Origin: Beroe forskalii
Taxonomy: Eukaryota > Ctenophora > Nuda > Beroida > Beroidae
Direction: 5' to 3'
Length of the DNA stretch: 64,000 nt
Assembly: GCA_011033025.1 (NCBI GenBank)
Contig: WFMF01000131.1
Span: forward strand, 186,001 to 250,000
In this document: one piece after another, positions 33,878 through 45,034 of the stretch
Position numbering within the stretch: the first letter of the stretch is position 1
Layout: every line of letters starts with the position of its first letter
Translations under genes and position numbers: made by a program
The notes under the pieces: model-generated
What the model was told of the DNA's origin: nothing
The model's input: the letters and a program-made list of their open reading frames with translations, nothing else
Database searches by the model: none

Positions 33878-36800
33878 GTGTATCTTGCAAATTAATTTGC
33901 AGTTCTCAGTTTCACATATTTTGTTGCACAATTTAAAACCTTGCCTCATGCTTTGTCTGCTGGAAATGCACTGGACTCCAATGCTTTCAAGAGGTTTTTG
34001 TTTGTATGAGATGTAGTATTTTCTTTAATTAGTGTACTGCAAGTGTGCTGGCATCTGGGCATTACTATTCATGCTTATTCATTATTATGATTATTTACTC
34101 AGGTTAGCTCATTCAAAAGAAAATGGAATGAAATTTCAGATTTTCACTATTTTTGAAGCAATTAGGCATTATCCAGCAAAAATATACTTTTATGAAATCA
34201 CATAATTATAATATCTTTTTTTTAAATCATTCATCTAAGTAGAATCATTCAACTAAGTAGAAAACAGTTTTAAAAGCTAAAAAAGTGTCCATCATACCAG
34301 TTATAGCACTCTACTTTGAGGGGCTATTTTTCAATCATTTTACATATACTTATGAATTGTCTTGATTCTTAAGCAGGTGGTCCTTTCAACTGGATTGCCT
34401 TGGTGTTTTCCCCACTGCACAACCCATTAAGCGCTGTTTATGGTCTCCAATGTAGGAAGGTAGGAGTAGTATACATTTCATCCAATACCTATGTTATAAA
34501 ACATACCATTGAATTGAATTGAACTTAACATATAATTGTTGCATTATGCATAATTTGTGCACAGATTGCTCAATTGTTAGAGGTTTGGTATACTTTCAAT
34601 AGAATTTACAAAGACAGTTGTTAGGTGTTATGGTAAACTTGTTATCTTCATTGAGCCCTTCATCAGTTGAGTGATCTGCACACATATGTGTAACTTTTTC
34701 CCTTGATAGTGATTACTATACCTTGCCCTTGCATTCTATGATTGATGATGTGTCAGCAAATTTTCCCAATTTAAATACTGTCAACGTGATTAAACATATC
34801 ATCACCATGAGAAATTCGGTGAATGTTTTAAAAGTGAAACATCAACATTGTAAACTGGTGCATTGCTCACTGGAGCACTGCAAACTGGTGCATTGCAGCT
34901 CTATAGGCGTGCTCTCAAGGGAGTTAAATGTGAGTGTCATGAAGGGTTTCACCACATCTCTTTCAGTATCATACACATTGTGCAAGGAACACGTAACATG
35001 ATGCATATAATATTGTATAGTTTCCCTCCCTCTAACCCCCTTGCTCTTAGTATCAAGCAGTTAAAGGAGCTGTTAGAAGCGCGGGGTATACCCCACGATG
35101 ACCTCCTTGAGAAGAGTGCCCTGGTGGAGGCGGTGGAGGACAGTGGGGGTCTCAGTACGGAGGAGAGCGAGGTGCTGCTGCAGTCTGCCCCCTTCACAGA
35201 CTCCCTCAACTTTACCTCCGAGTCTCACTTCTTGGAAGAGGTCGAGTTTTTCAAAATACCTTAGTACACTGCGTCACTTATTTTATAACTGCGCACTGAT
35301 TAAAATTGTGTTGTCATAATGTTCTGCACAATTAAAAACTCGCACTAATTTAGTGCGCACATCTTAAAGTGCGCACCAATTACATGTTGCAATTTTTAAA
35401 TGCACTTAAGTAGTAAAGTATTCAGTTCAACTTTTCAATGAAGTACTGTAAATACTACGTACATGATATTAACATCATGCTGTGTACAGTAAAGCACCTG
35501 AGCCTTGCTGCATTTCTTTGTTATTGCGATTATACATACGGTACTTTACTAAGAATTTGAACGATGTTTAGAGTATACAGTTCCTAACGGAACGGAGCAA
35601 CACACTGCACTTTGAACATGCATAATTAGCTTATTATTATTGCATAATTCCTCTTGAAGTTACAACACTATTCTCTTATTCTGTGAATTATTGCATGTTA
35701 CTGTGTTATAAAAAGAGAGCTCACCCATTTTTTTCAACCAGTTCATCAGCTATAATAATGTGAAAGGTGTGATGGCAGTGGAAATTTTCTAATAGCATCG
35801 TTTAACAGCATCACCCATTATTAAAGACTCTGATTTATAAATGTATTATCTGAGTCTATATCTTTCATACCATAAACCTAGTACAAATTTGAATTTTTCT
35901 CTATCCAGGCTCTCACGCCTCCCCTTCCCCCAGGTCGAGGGACTCCAAGTCCACAGTTTGGGTGGTCCGAGTGGTCCCCCACGGACACAAGCCCTTCCCC
36001 CACTACCCGCTGTGGAACGTGCTGGCTAAGAGGCTGAGCCGTATCGGTATCCAAACCGGCACGTTTTACTGCCCCCGACACAACACCTGGTGTCTGAGGC
36101 AAGGCTGGAAGATAGTCCCTGCTATGATACTGACCATGCCCTCCAAACACGACAACAAACCGAACATAGAAGTTTACCAGGTTCGTTATACACATGGTAT
36201 ATTGGTCCTGTGTGTATTGGCAGATTGTGTATAATGTTATTCTGCTGTAAAATAGAACAATGTGACATTTTATCGTGTTGTCATTTTTGACGCTGTACAC
36301 CTCTAACTTTATATGGGTTGGGAAATGTCATCGCCCAGCATTTACAAATATTAAATTATCATACTTTATTATTTTATTGTGACGCTGAAGTTATAGATAA
36401 TCATGATCATTTGCAGTAACTTGGATTATTAGGATGACAGCTGTTCACTAAATCATGAACTTGATTTGATAAAATGATAACAATTGAAAATATATACTCT
36501 AAAGTAAGATCTATACTGTACCAGAACGTTGCATTATTTCCACTAAATCTTAGGGTGTGGGCACCGAGAAGAGCATGATCCGTTGGCTCTACTCCAAGTT
36601 AGAAGAGAGTGTGGTCCGGATCAGGACGGAGGCGTCCCTGGAAGCATGGGAGAAGGAGGAACCAGTCCGAGTTCTCCAGCACACAGCGTCTACCAAGTGC
36701 GGGATGAAACACCTCATTCCTGCTTTCTTCTCAGCGCTGGCAGTCCAGTTCATTGGCAAGGTCAGTGAGTAACAGTGTGTTGTTAGTTGATAGCTCAAAT

Positions 36801-39800
36801 CTCTCGTTTAGTAAGACAGCAGTTTTGTATGTCGCACTTCATGATATAGCGTCATTGGAGCATTAGATGTATCATATCACATATGCATGTATAAAAAGGG
36901 GCATAGATCCGTTTGCCACTTTGTCCAGGCGCCAGTCGAATGCAGGTCTACTGCCGGTTTAATGCAGGTCTAACGCCAGTCTAGTGCAGGTCTAATGCAG
37001 GTTTGGCGCCGGTTTTGTGCAGGTTTAGCGCCGGTTTAGCGCGGGGCCAGCGCCAGTCTAATGCAGGTCCTGTGCCACTCTAATGCAGGTCTAGCGCCGG
37101 TTTGGTGCAGGTCCAGCGCCGGTTGAGCGCGGGTACAGCGCTGGTGCAATGCAGGTCTAGCGCCGGTTTAATGCAGGTCTTGTGCCAGTCTAGTGCCACT
37201 CTAATGCAGGTCTAGCGCCGGTTTGGTGCAGGTCCAGCGCAGGTCCAGCGCAGGTGCAGCGCTGGTCCAATGCACCTCGGATGCTATCTCAATATTACTT
37301 ATGCATTTCATACAGATTTGGCGCCGATTAAATTATGCAGGTTTGACATCTTTTCATGAATGTTTGGCGCTGTTTTAATGCAGGTGCAACGCCATTACAA
37401 TGCGGGTTTGGCGCCGGTTTCATGCAGGTTTAGCATGTTCAATTCTATGCCCCATGACTCTTCATAATAATAATAAATAATGGTTACCGGTGGTAACTAA
37501 CGTACTTCATCATTGTTACCGGTGGTAACTAACATACGTTACCATGGTTACCGATGGTAACTTACGTACATAACCATGGTTATCTGTGGTAACTGACGAA
37601 CGTTACCATGGTTACCGGTGGTTACTAACGTACGTTACCATGGTTACCGACCTGGTAACTAACGTGGGTTACCATGGTTACCGATGGTAGCTAACGTACG
37701 TTACCATGGTTACCGGTGGTAACTTAGGTGGGTTACCATGGTTACCGATGGTAACTAACGTGGGTTATCATGGTAAACGGTGGTCACTGGTCACTAATGT
37801 AGTAACGTATGTTACAATGGTTACCGATGGGCGCTAACGGACGTTACCATGGTTACCGGTGGTCTCTAACGCACGTTACCATGGCTAACGGTGGTAACTA
37901 ACCTGCATTGGAATGGCGTTGCACCTGCATTGAAGCAGCGCCGGGCATGCATGAAACGACGTCGAACATGCATAATTTAATCGGCGCCAAATCTGTATAA
38001 AATGCATTAGTAATATTGAGATAGCATCCGAGGTGCATTGGACCAGCGCTGCACCCGCGCTAAACCAGCGCTGGACCTGCACCAAACCGGCGCTAGACCT
38101 GCATTAGAGTGGCACAGGACCTGCATTAGACTGGCGCTGGCCCCGCGCTAAACCGGCGCTAAACCTGCACAAAACCGGCGCCAAACCTGCATTAGACCTG
38201 CACTAGACTGGCGTTAGACCTGCATTAAACCGGCGCTAGACCTGCATTAGACTGGCGCCTGGACCCGGTTGGAATAACCTGCAATCCTGGCAATCCTAGC
38301 TGGGCAACATTATTTGTTAAAGCAACCATGAAATTTCAGAATTTAACGACTTAAAATTAGGTGTGCAGCTACAATTTTACTGTTACATCAGTCAGTTTTC
38401 AAAAATGGAGAGTGAAACGTGCAATCATAGTTTGCTACTCACTGTATCACCATCAGTATGCAATGCATAAAATTCCCATTTTATTCTTAGCACTAGTCAG
38501 GATTAGAAACACTGAATAACGTACATACTACGTTGGTATCATTCATATTATGATATCACACCTTCTCGCTTTAATAATTACTGCAGAAGGGATATGCGTA
38601 GTCTATCTACTTCCCTCATAATATCCAGCATATATCCAGAATTCCATGGACCATGCTAGCGCAACCAGAGCAACCCAACTTGTTACTTTTTTCGGAGGAT
38701 TGTAAGCGGAGCTTACAATCCTGAGGCTCTCTAGCAATCCTGGTTGCGATCCTGGTTGCAGCTGATTAGATTATTGTGAGGGTGAGCTGTAGTAAAACAC
38801 TGCTGCTGAGAGCAGCAACTTGCAAGCTCTCTAAAGCGGTGGTTGCACTTCCAGTCGGCATGATCTGATCGAGTTTTAACTTTTTAGGAGTGGACTTAAT
38901 TTTAACAAAAACAAAGATCCAATTAGAAATAAAAACCAGGAGTATATCTAATATTCGTATTCAAGATACAGCGACACATAGACAATATTAAATCATGATC
39001 AATATTCAGCCTGAAATTTGTTTTTTCGAACTCCTGTGTATGAGTAAAAGGTGACGTTTTGACTCGCTTATCAAACAAAAAATCTGTGCTTCCATTTTTT
39101 TAGGATAGTAATATATCAAACGACAGCCTTTTAGCTGATTATATTTGTTAGTTATTAAGTTATAAGCCTGACACACAATTGATCTTTGAAACATGAACAT
39201 TTACTTTTACAATTCATCAATTGGTTGAGTAAAAGAATAGTGAGCAGTGAGTAAGTGATTCAAATTTTGTCTGTCAGGTGGAAATAATTATGAATTACAT
39301 AATGTGTAGCCTACTCGGGGCTTCTGAATCAAAAAATTAGAGATTTTTGAATGAAACACGCTGTTTAAATCTCGGATATTTTCTTGCTCAAATGAAGGAA
39401 AACCCTGCAAAATTATACATTTTTAGCAAAAATTTTCCGGGGGGCTTCGCCCCCCTAGACCCCCCCACCAGGGGCTCTGCCCCTGGACCCCGCTGGGGGC
39501 TGCGCCCCCAGACCCCTGCTGCAGCTCGCTCGGCGCCGCTTCGCGGCACCTCGCTCGCTACCAAAAGCTACCGTGCTCGCTTCGCTCGCACAGGATTGGC
39601 AACCAGCCTAACCTTTATTCCAACCGGGCGCCTGGACAAAGTGGCAAACGGATCTATGCCCATAAAAAGTGCAGTGCAAGTCAGTTGCAGAACCAATAAT
39701 TTCAAAATTTCCCTCGTTCTCATTCCAGCATCTTTACGTTAACACCTAACTTCTCTTGTATACTAAGATACTAGTCACTAGATGATGTTTACTCGGCTAG

Positions 39801-40729
39801 TAAAATCCTATTTTCAGGTCTCGTTTGCTGTCATGGACACGTCAGAAGGCTGCAGTCCTAAGTCAGGGCAACGAACTCGCTTTGAAAGGACTAAATCCAT
39901 GATGCTGATAAAGACCCCTGAGTTTACCCACATATACGGTACTCGTAAGGGAGAGCAGTTCCAACACCAAGCTCTGAAACTCTTCCTTACCACTCTCACT
40001 CCAACCACCAACGATCTCTTTATCCTAGCCCTCATGTTCATCAACTACAGCTGTCTCTTCGAGATATTCCTCTCTAACGGCAACATCGCCCGGAGGATAT
40101 TCAGGACTTTGTGGTTTATGGCCAAACGGAACTTTCTGCTGTGCTCGGTGTGGCTGCCGCTGGTCAGCGTCTTCCAGATATCGCAAGTAAAGCCACTGCT
40201 GGCAGTCTTCATGTCGCACTACCGGCGGCTGATGAACACTGAATTGGCGGCAGTGCTGCGACATGACGCCCTCCTACTCTCCCGGTACCCAGTCCTCGTG
40301 TTCAGCACCGTCCTTGTGAGCATCCTCCTCCTCTCCTACCTGGACAGGAAGTACCGTCTCGGCCTCGTTACTCGGCATCAGGACCTCCAACTACCCTTCC
40401 TCGACTTCATGCCCACTGTCGAGCACCTCGTGCACTTCGACCCGATCACGTGGCCGTTATACACCACGCGAGTCAGTGAGTACCCGGATGAGAAGTGGTT
40501 GCAGCGATGTGTGTCGGAGCTGATGGTGGGGCTGAGTAGTTGGGAGTGGTGTGAGGAGGAGGAGGAAGGGGAGGAGTGTGCTATCTGTCTGGAGGGGTTC
40601 GGAGCAGGAACCACTGTCTGCTCCTTGCCTTGCTCCCACACCTTCCATCACTCCTGCACAGAGACCTGGATGACTAGCGACTGTCAGAATAGGTGGCGGT
40701 GCCCCATGTGCAGGGAACCCATATTCTAG
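33744..40729 (+). CDS. RNF103: RNF103-like RING-H2 E3 ubiquitin ligase, five exons
   Basis: An ER-membrane ubiquitin ligase; the vertebrate protein RNF103 (KF-1) acts in ER-associated degradation. The joined exons give about 562 residues against about 685 in human. The N-terminal anchor (LLRVALLVLCVLLLVV) is followed by LQLVDPLALK, IKQLKELLEARGI, SHFLEEVE, WVVRVV, RIGIQTGTFYC, IRWLYSK and PAFFSALAVQF, all collinear with RNF103. Exon 5 carries NDLFILALMF and further membrane helices. The C-terminus holds the RING-H2: CAIC, then 14 residues, CSHTFHHSC, 14 residues, CPMC. The vertebrate serine/acid-rich linker before the RING is shorter here. The start ATG (GCCATGC) matches the family's N-terminus exactly. 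A polyadenylation signal AATAAA lies at 40,752. The splice choices for introns 1 and 2 are uncertain (see exons). Confidence 0.9.
35051..35245 (+). CDS. RNF103: RNF103-like exon 2
   Basis: Encodes IKQLKELLEARGI, EKSALVEAVEDSGG and LNFTSESHFLEEVE, matching the LKTILECRG...SGDL...HFYELVE segment of RNF103. The donor that preserves the protein is GA|GTTTTT at 35,245. The more canonical AG|GTCGAG at 35,240 would shift exon 3 out of frame. Confidence 0.8.
35940..36180 (+). CDS. RNF103: RNF103-like exon 3
   Basis: Encodes DSKSTVWVVRVV, LAKRLSRIGIQTGTFYC and CLRQGWKIVPAMILTMPS, a thioredoxin-like luminal segment in RNF103 proteins. The in-frame acceptor is CGAG|G at 35,939. The pyrimidine-rich CCCCCAG|GTCGAG at 35,933 looks stronger but gives a frameshift with the canonical upstream donor. 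It ends TACCAG|GTTCGT in phase 0. Confidence 0.85.
36554..36760 (+). CDS. RNF103: RNF103-like exon 4
   Basis: Starts after TCTTAG in phase 0 and ends GGCAAG|GTCAGT in phase 0. It encodes GVGTEKSMIRWLYSKLEESV and PAFFSALAVQFIGK; the PAFFSAL-----G motif is identical in position to vertebrate RNF103. Both junctions agree with the neighbouring exons. Confidence 0.9.
36923..38264. repeat. Fold-back palindrome inside RNF103 intron 4
   Basis: Outer ends are GTCCAGGCGCCAGT and ACTGGCGCCTGGAC. Arms (about 36,923-37,405 and 37,902-38,264) consist of a degenerate minisatellite of about 20 bp, TGCAGGTCTAGCGCCGGTTT. They share a unique patch, 'caatgcacctcggatgctat' facing 'atagcatccgaggtgcattg'. The centre holds the palindromic TTACCATGG array listed separately. 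No target duplication was found. Confidence 0.88.
37478..37901. repeat. Minisatellite of about 32 bp with palindromic unit (TTACCATGGTTACC)
   Basis: About twelve units of ACGTTACCATGGTTACCGGT followed by GGTAACTAACGT. Within each unit TTACCATGGTTACCGGTGGTAA is full of nested inverted repeats (CCATGG, GGTTACC/GGTAAC, ACGTACGT). It forms the centre of the fold-back palindrome. Confidence 0.9.
39437..39595. repeat. GC-rich hairpin cluster in RNF103 intron 4
   Basis: Consecutive strong hairpins with tiny loops: GGGGGGCTTCGCCCCCC, CCAGGGGCTCTGCCCCTGG and CTGGGGGCTGCGCCCCCAG. They are followed by 'gctcgctcggcgcc', 'gcttcgcggc' and 'gctcgcttcgctcgc'. The open frame across it (39,347-39,742) is compositional. 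The sharp rise in GC against an AT-rich intron marks it as inserted sequence. Confidence 0.85.
39818..40729 (+). CDS. RNF103: RNF103-like exon 5 with RING-H2 finger
   Basis: Begins after TTTTCAG in phase 0 with VSFAVMDTS and continues directly from GK of exon 4, as FTGRVEFIFVNVEN does in vertebrates. It holds RKGEQFQHQALKLFLTTL and NDLFILALMF, then three or four hydrophobic helices. The glutamate run (EEEEEGEE) leads into the RING-H2, with eight metal ligands at about 40,577-40,718. It stops at TAG, 40,729. Confidence 0.93.
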   Translation, partial: VSFAVMDTSEGCSPKSGQRTRFERTKSMMLIKTPEFTHIYGTRKGEQFQHQALKLFLTTLTPTTNDLFILALMFINYSCLFEIFLSNGNIARRIFRTLWFMAKRNFLLCSVWLPLVSVFQISQVKPLLAVFMSHYRRLMNTELAAVLRHDALLLSRYPVLVFSTVLVSILLLSYLDRKYRLGLVTRHQDLQLPFLDFMPTVEHLVHFDPITWPLYTTRVSEYPDEKWLQRCVSELMVGLSSWEWCEEEEEGEECAICLEGFGAGTTVCSLPCSHTFHHSCTETWMTSDCQNRWRCPMCREPIF

Positions 40730-41134
40730 AGCGCGGCATCCTCAGTAGGTAAATAAAGTCGGGACTGTATTATAGCTTGAGCTCTTGAGGTTAGAACTGA
40801 ATTCATTTCCTACAGAACATTCTTAATTTTTTTTCTGAAACAACAGAAGAACACAAAAATAAAAAAACAAAATATTATGGACTTTAGCATGTGTTGATTG
40901 CAGATGAGTTAGGAGTGATTTCTTATGGTTTGGATCGCATTTTTAGCTCTTTTGAAAGTTTGAAGGTTATTCTGATTATTCCAGGGTCTGTCGCTTACTC
41001 AAATTTGATTGTTCTAAATCGTATAAGCACCTTGAAATGATGATTGTAAAGTTCTCTATTATTTTCAACACTCAGCAGACGAGTAGTATGCACTAATTGG
41101 ATACAATTTCTCTATAGTCAGGGACGAAATGGAA

Positions 41135-44100
41135 TCCCGTGCTTTTTTCGTGTTAATGGACAGTTAGGAGTGGTTCTACGTACTTTAGGCTATGCTGAAT
41201 AGATCTAGCTATGCCGACATTTTTTATTTCGATGACGTCACCTAGTTTTGGCCACGCCCATTTTTGCCCTGTATGCGCATGCCATAGGATCGAAAAGTTT
41301 TTGTTTTGCCCTTGAAATGGTGTATCATACATCGAAATAGGGGTTTTTCGACACGAGAAACACGATGCAATCCTCAGATTTGGCTCAAAATGTTCACAGA
41401 AAGGTCTAGAGGTGACCACACCCCTTTTTAGACACACGCGTGAGCCCAAAATTACAAAATTCCCATTTCCTTATACCCATGGCATGTGATATATCAAAAT
41501 AGGGGTTGTTAGACACGAGAAACACGATGCAATCCTCAGATTTGGCTCAAAATGTTCACAGAACGGTCTACAGGTGACCACACCCCTTTTTAGACACACG
41601 CGTGAGCCCAAAATTAAAAACTTCCCATTTGCTGATACCCATGGCATGTGATATGTCAAAATAGGGGTTTTTCGACACGAGAAACACGATGCAATGCTAA
41701 GAATGGACCAAAGAGGTTCATAGGATGACTTGAAAGTGACCACACCCCTTTTTGGGACCATCTGAGGTCCCAATATGACTCGAAAATTCCATTTCCTGAT
41801 ACCCATAGCATGTGATATATGTCAAAATAGCACTGGTTTTATGGCACGAGAAACGCGATGCAATGCTAAGAATGGACCAAAGAGGTTCACAGAACGATTA
41901 ATAAGAAGTGACTACACCACTTTTTAGGCTCATGCGAGACACCAGAATGCCATGACACGATATCCATGACACGAGAAAACGATTCTCTATTCAATTTCAG
42001 CCTAAAAGTAAAATGCTACCAGAGTGAAATATTGAAAATCTACTACTGGGCCCAGGTGGCGCCCAAGAGAGGGAGACCGAGACGAGGAATGAGCATTCCT
42101 TTTTTTTTATTTCGAAGGTTTTATGTCTATTCCAAAAGCCGTACGGCTAATGACAAGAATCGAAAGATTCAAGTTTAATCAAGCCAGTGTAATCCATACT
42201 TTCATCGCCCGAGACTTCGCTGCAATGGGCAGCTCCTCATTTAACCCTCCCGCACAGTGTCCTGTATGCTCGGCTGAGTGAACCGTTGTGCCTCATATAG
42301 GCTCAAGATGAATCTCTCACCCTTAGCTCATTGGTGCTGGCCGGGATTCGAACCGAGGATCTTTCAATCCTGTGCTCAATTCGATACCACTACACCACTG
42401 ACCCAGCTGTGGCCCCCGGTGGAGAGGACCGTTTTTCCCAGTTGCCACCCTGCTGGAGCGGGATGGTGTTGTCAGCCAAGCAGTGGGGTCAGGCCCTTTC
42501 TTCTATGACCGGAGCGAGGGCTACCTCTGCAACATCCTCTAGGGACGGCTTAACTGTTACCCTGATACCCAAGACACTTGTCCCGAGGGATAGAATCTTT
42601 AGTGGTTGCACTTGAAGAGTCGTCACCAGCTCTCTTAGACACTAGGCAACCAGTCCCTTATTGGTATAGCTAACAAACCTGTTAAGTTTGAACCTGTCCA
42701 CGATGTCGGTGTTTGCACATCACAATTGACAAACTTTGGAGTTGGACTTGGATCCCAATTTTGCAGAGAAATTCCTGTATTTCTTGTTCCATTTGTTGCC
42801 CTGCAGCATTTCATACCTCTTACGGGAATCCTTCCTTAGGAACTTATGGTTTCAAGGTCCGAGGTATATTCTGCTGCCTTCTCCTCATCTTTGCTCTCAT
42901 TTCTCTCCTGGGTTCCCCCTGCCCTCACCTAAGGCTGTCCCAACAAATGGTTTAATAATTAATTTTTGCTGACACGTAGGTCGGTTCAGTTGCCAAGTCA
43001 AAGGCACCAAAATGAGCGCAGATGCCGCTTTTTCCATTTTTGACGGAGTCAATATTCCTGAACACTTCTACTACAGATCATGATGAAACATGACGTGATG
43101 CCATCAATAGTGTTCTGTTACATAGTTTCTGACTTTCTGATGTTCTGGGGGATGAAGAAGAATTCAAAGCGACGATAATCACATGATTTCAGAAAGCTCC
43201 TGATTTAAAGTTTATCTTGCTCTCTAAAAATTGGTTCGTTGTCACAAGAATCTTAGAATGCTTCTGAAAGTCCCTATTTTCCACTATAATCAAAATGATC
43301 ACATCATCTTGAATGAGGCGGAATGAGGATGCAATTTCGAGGCCTATTAAAAAGCAACACAAGAGTTGTGTGTCAGCTTAAAGTATTTGTGCTCTCATGG
43401 TACATAATATTATAATGTACCATACAGGCATGATGTGGTAGGCGATGACCTTCACTGACGACTGCACTGTGATAATAAGGATAGAGGAAACTTGTTTTGA
43501 AACTGGGGCCAAGAGCATGGGAGCGCTCGGCCTGAAACTCCCTCTCTTGGGCGCCGCCTGGGTTCAGTAGTAGATTCACAATAATTTCAATATTTCACGT
43601 TTAACTGTATCTTTTGCTCTGAAGATTGAAGGCAGCATTTTACTTTAAGGCTGAAGTCGTGTTTCTCGTGTCATGGGTGTCGGTAAATGTAAACAGAAAC
43701 TTGGCATTCTGGTATCTCACATGGGCGCAAAAATGGGTGTCGTCACTTCTAGATCGTTCTGTGAACCTTTTTGGCCAAATCTAAGCATTGCATCGCGTTT
43801 CTCGTGCCAGAAAACCACTACTTTAGTATTTTGACATATCGCATGCTATGGGTATCAGGAAATGGAATTTTCGGGTCATATTTGGAACTTGGATGGTCCC
43901 AAAAAGGGGTGTGGTCACTTTTAAGTCATCCTATGACTCTATGAACCTCTTTGGTCCATTCTTAGCATTGCGTCGCATTTCTCGTGCCATAAAGCCAGTG
44001 CTATTTTGACATATATCACATGCTATGGGTATCAGGAAATGGAATTTTCGAGTCATATTGGGACCTCGGATGGTCCCAAAAAGGGGTGTGGTCACTTTTA

Positions 44101-45017
44101 AGTCATCCTATGAACCTCTTTGGTCCATTCTTAGCATTGCATCGTGTTTCTCGTGTCGAAAAACCCCTATTTTGACATATCACATGCCATGGGTATAAGG
44201 AAATGGGAATTTTGTAATTTTGGGCTCACGCGTGTGTCTAAAAAAGGGGTGTGGTCACCTCTAGACCGTTCTGTGAACATTTTGAGCCAAATCTGAGGAT
44301 TGCATTGTGTTTCTCGTGTCTAAAAACCCCTATTCTGATATATCACATGCCATGGGTATCGGTAAATGGGAAGTTTGTAATTTTGGGCTCACGCATGTGT
44401 CTAAAAAAGGGGTGTGGTCACCTCTAGACCGTTCTGTGAACATTTTGAGCCAAATCTGAGGATTGCATTGTGTTTCTCGTGTCTAAAAACCCCTATTTTG
44501 ATATATCACATGCCATGGGTGTCAGGAAATGGGAATTTTGTAATTTTGGGCTCACGCATGTGTCTAAAAAGGGGCGTGGTCACCTCTAGACCGTTCTGTG
44601 AACATTTTGAGCCAAATCTGAGGATTGCATTGTGTTTCTCGTGTCTAAAAACCCCTATTTTGATATATCACATGCCATGGGTGTCAGGAAATGGGAATTT
44701 TGTAATTTTGGGCTCATGCGTGTGTCTAAAAAGGGGCGTGGTCACCTCTAGACCTTTCAGTGAACATTTTGAGCCAAATCTGAGGATTGCATCGTGTTTC
44801 TCGTGTCGAAAAACCCCTATTTCGATGTATGATACACCATTTCAAGGGCAAAACAAAAACTTTTCGATCCTATGGCATGCGCATACAGGGCAAAAATGGG
44901 CGTGGCCAAAACTAGGTGACGTCATCGAAATAAAAAATGTCGGCATAGCTAGATCGATTCAGCATAGCCTAAAATACCTAGAACCACTCCTAACTGTCCA
45001 TTAACACGAAAAAAGCG
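41135..45017. mobile_element. Fold-back-like element, 3.9 kb, long repetitive inverted arms
   Basis: The ends are TCCCGTGCTTTTTTCGTG and CACGAAAAAAGCGCGGGA. Next come mirrored unique blocks (TGACGTCACCTAGTTTTGGC facing GCCAAAACTAGGTGACGTCA). Then both arms carry tandem units of about 180-190 bp with 'cacgagaaacacgatgcaat', 'gtgaccacacccc' and 'cccatggcatgtgatat'. The left arm (41,135 to about 42,110) has about four units, the right arm (about 43,500-45,017) about seven. The loop (about 42,110-43,500) is unrelated sequence with a tRNA-like SINE head. Long frames such as 44,414-45,004 are repeat artefacts. No transposase was seen. Confidence 0.85.
42336..42407 (-). ncRNA. tRNA-like SINE head (degenerate tRNA)
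   Basis: The minus strand has a B-box GGTTCGAATCC, an A-box-like TGGTGTAGTGG, 72 nt between GCTGG and CCAGC ends and a 5-bp anticodon-type stem (AGGAT/ATCCT). The anticodon loop has six bases, and the acceptor and T stems contain mismatches. It is therefore not a functional tRNA, but it fits the pol III promoter part of a tRNA-derived SINE. The body probably extends to about 42,180, toward lower coordinates. Confidence 0.65.
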
Positions 45018-45034
45018 CGGGACTTCTATATTGA

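Noticed and set aside
39347-39742. 131-residue plus-strand frame
   Set aside because: It spans the GC-rich hairpin cluster within RNF103 intron 4; the proline/glycine-rich sequence is compositional.
44414-45004. 196-residue plus-strand frame with repeated CFSCLKTPILIYHMPW
   Set aside because: It is a translation of the tandem units in the right arm of the fold-back element and is mirrored by minus-strand frames in the left arm.
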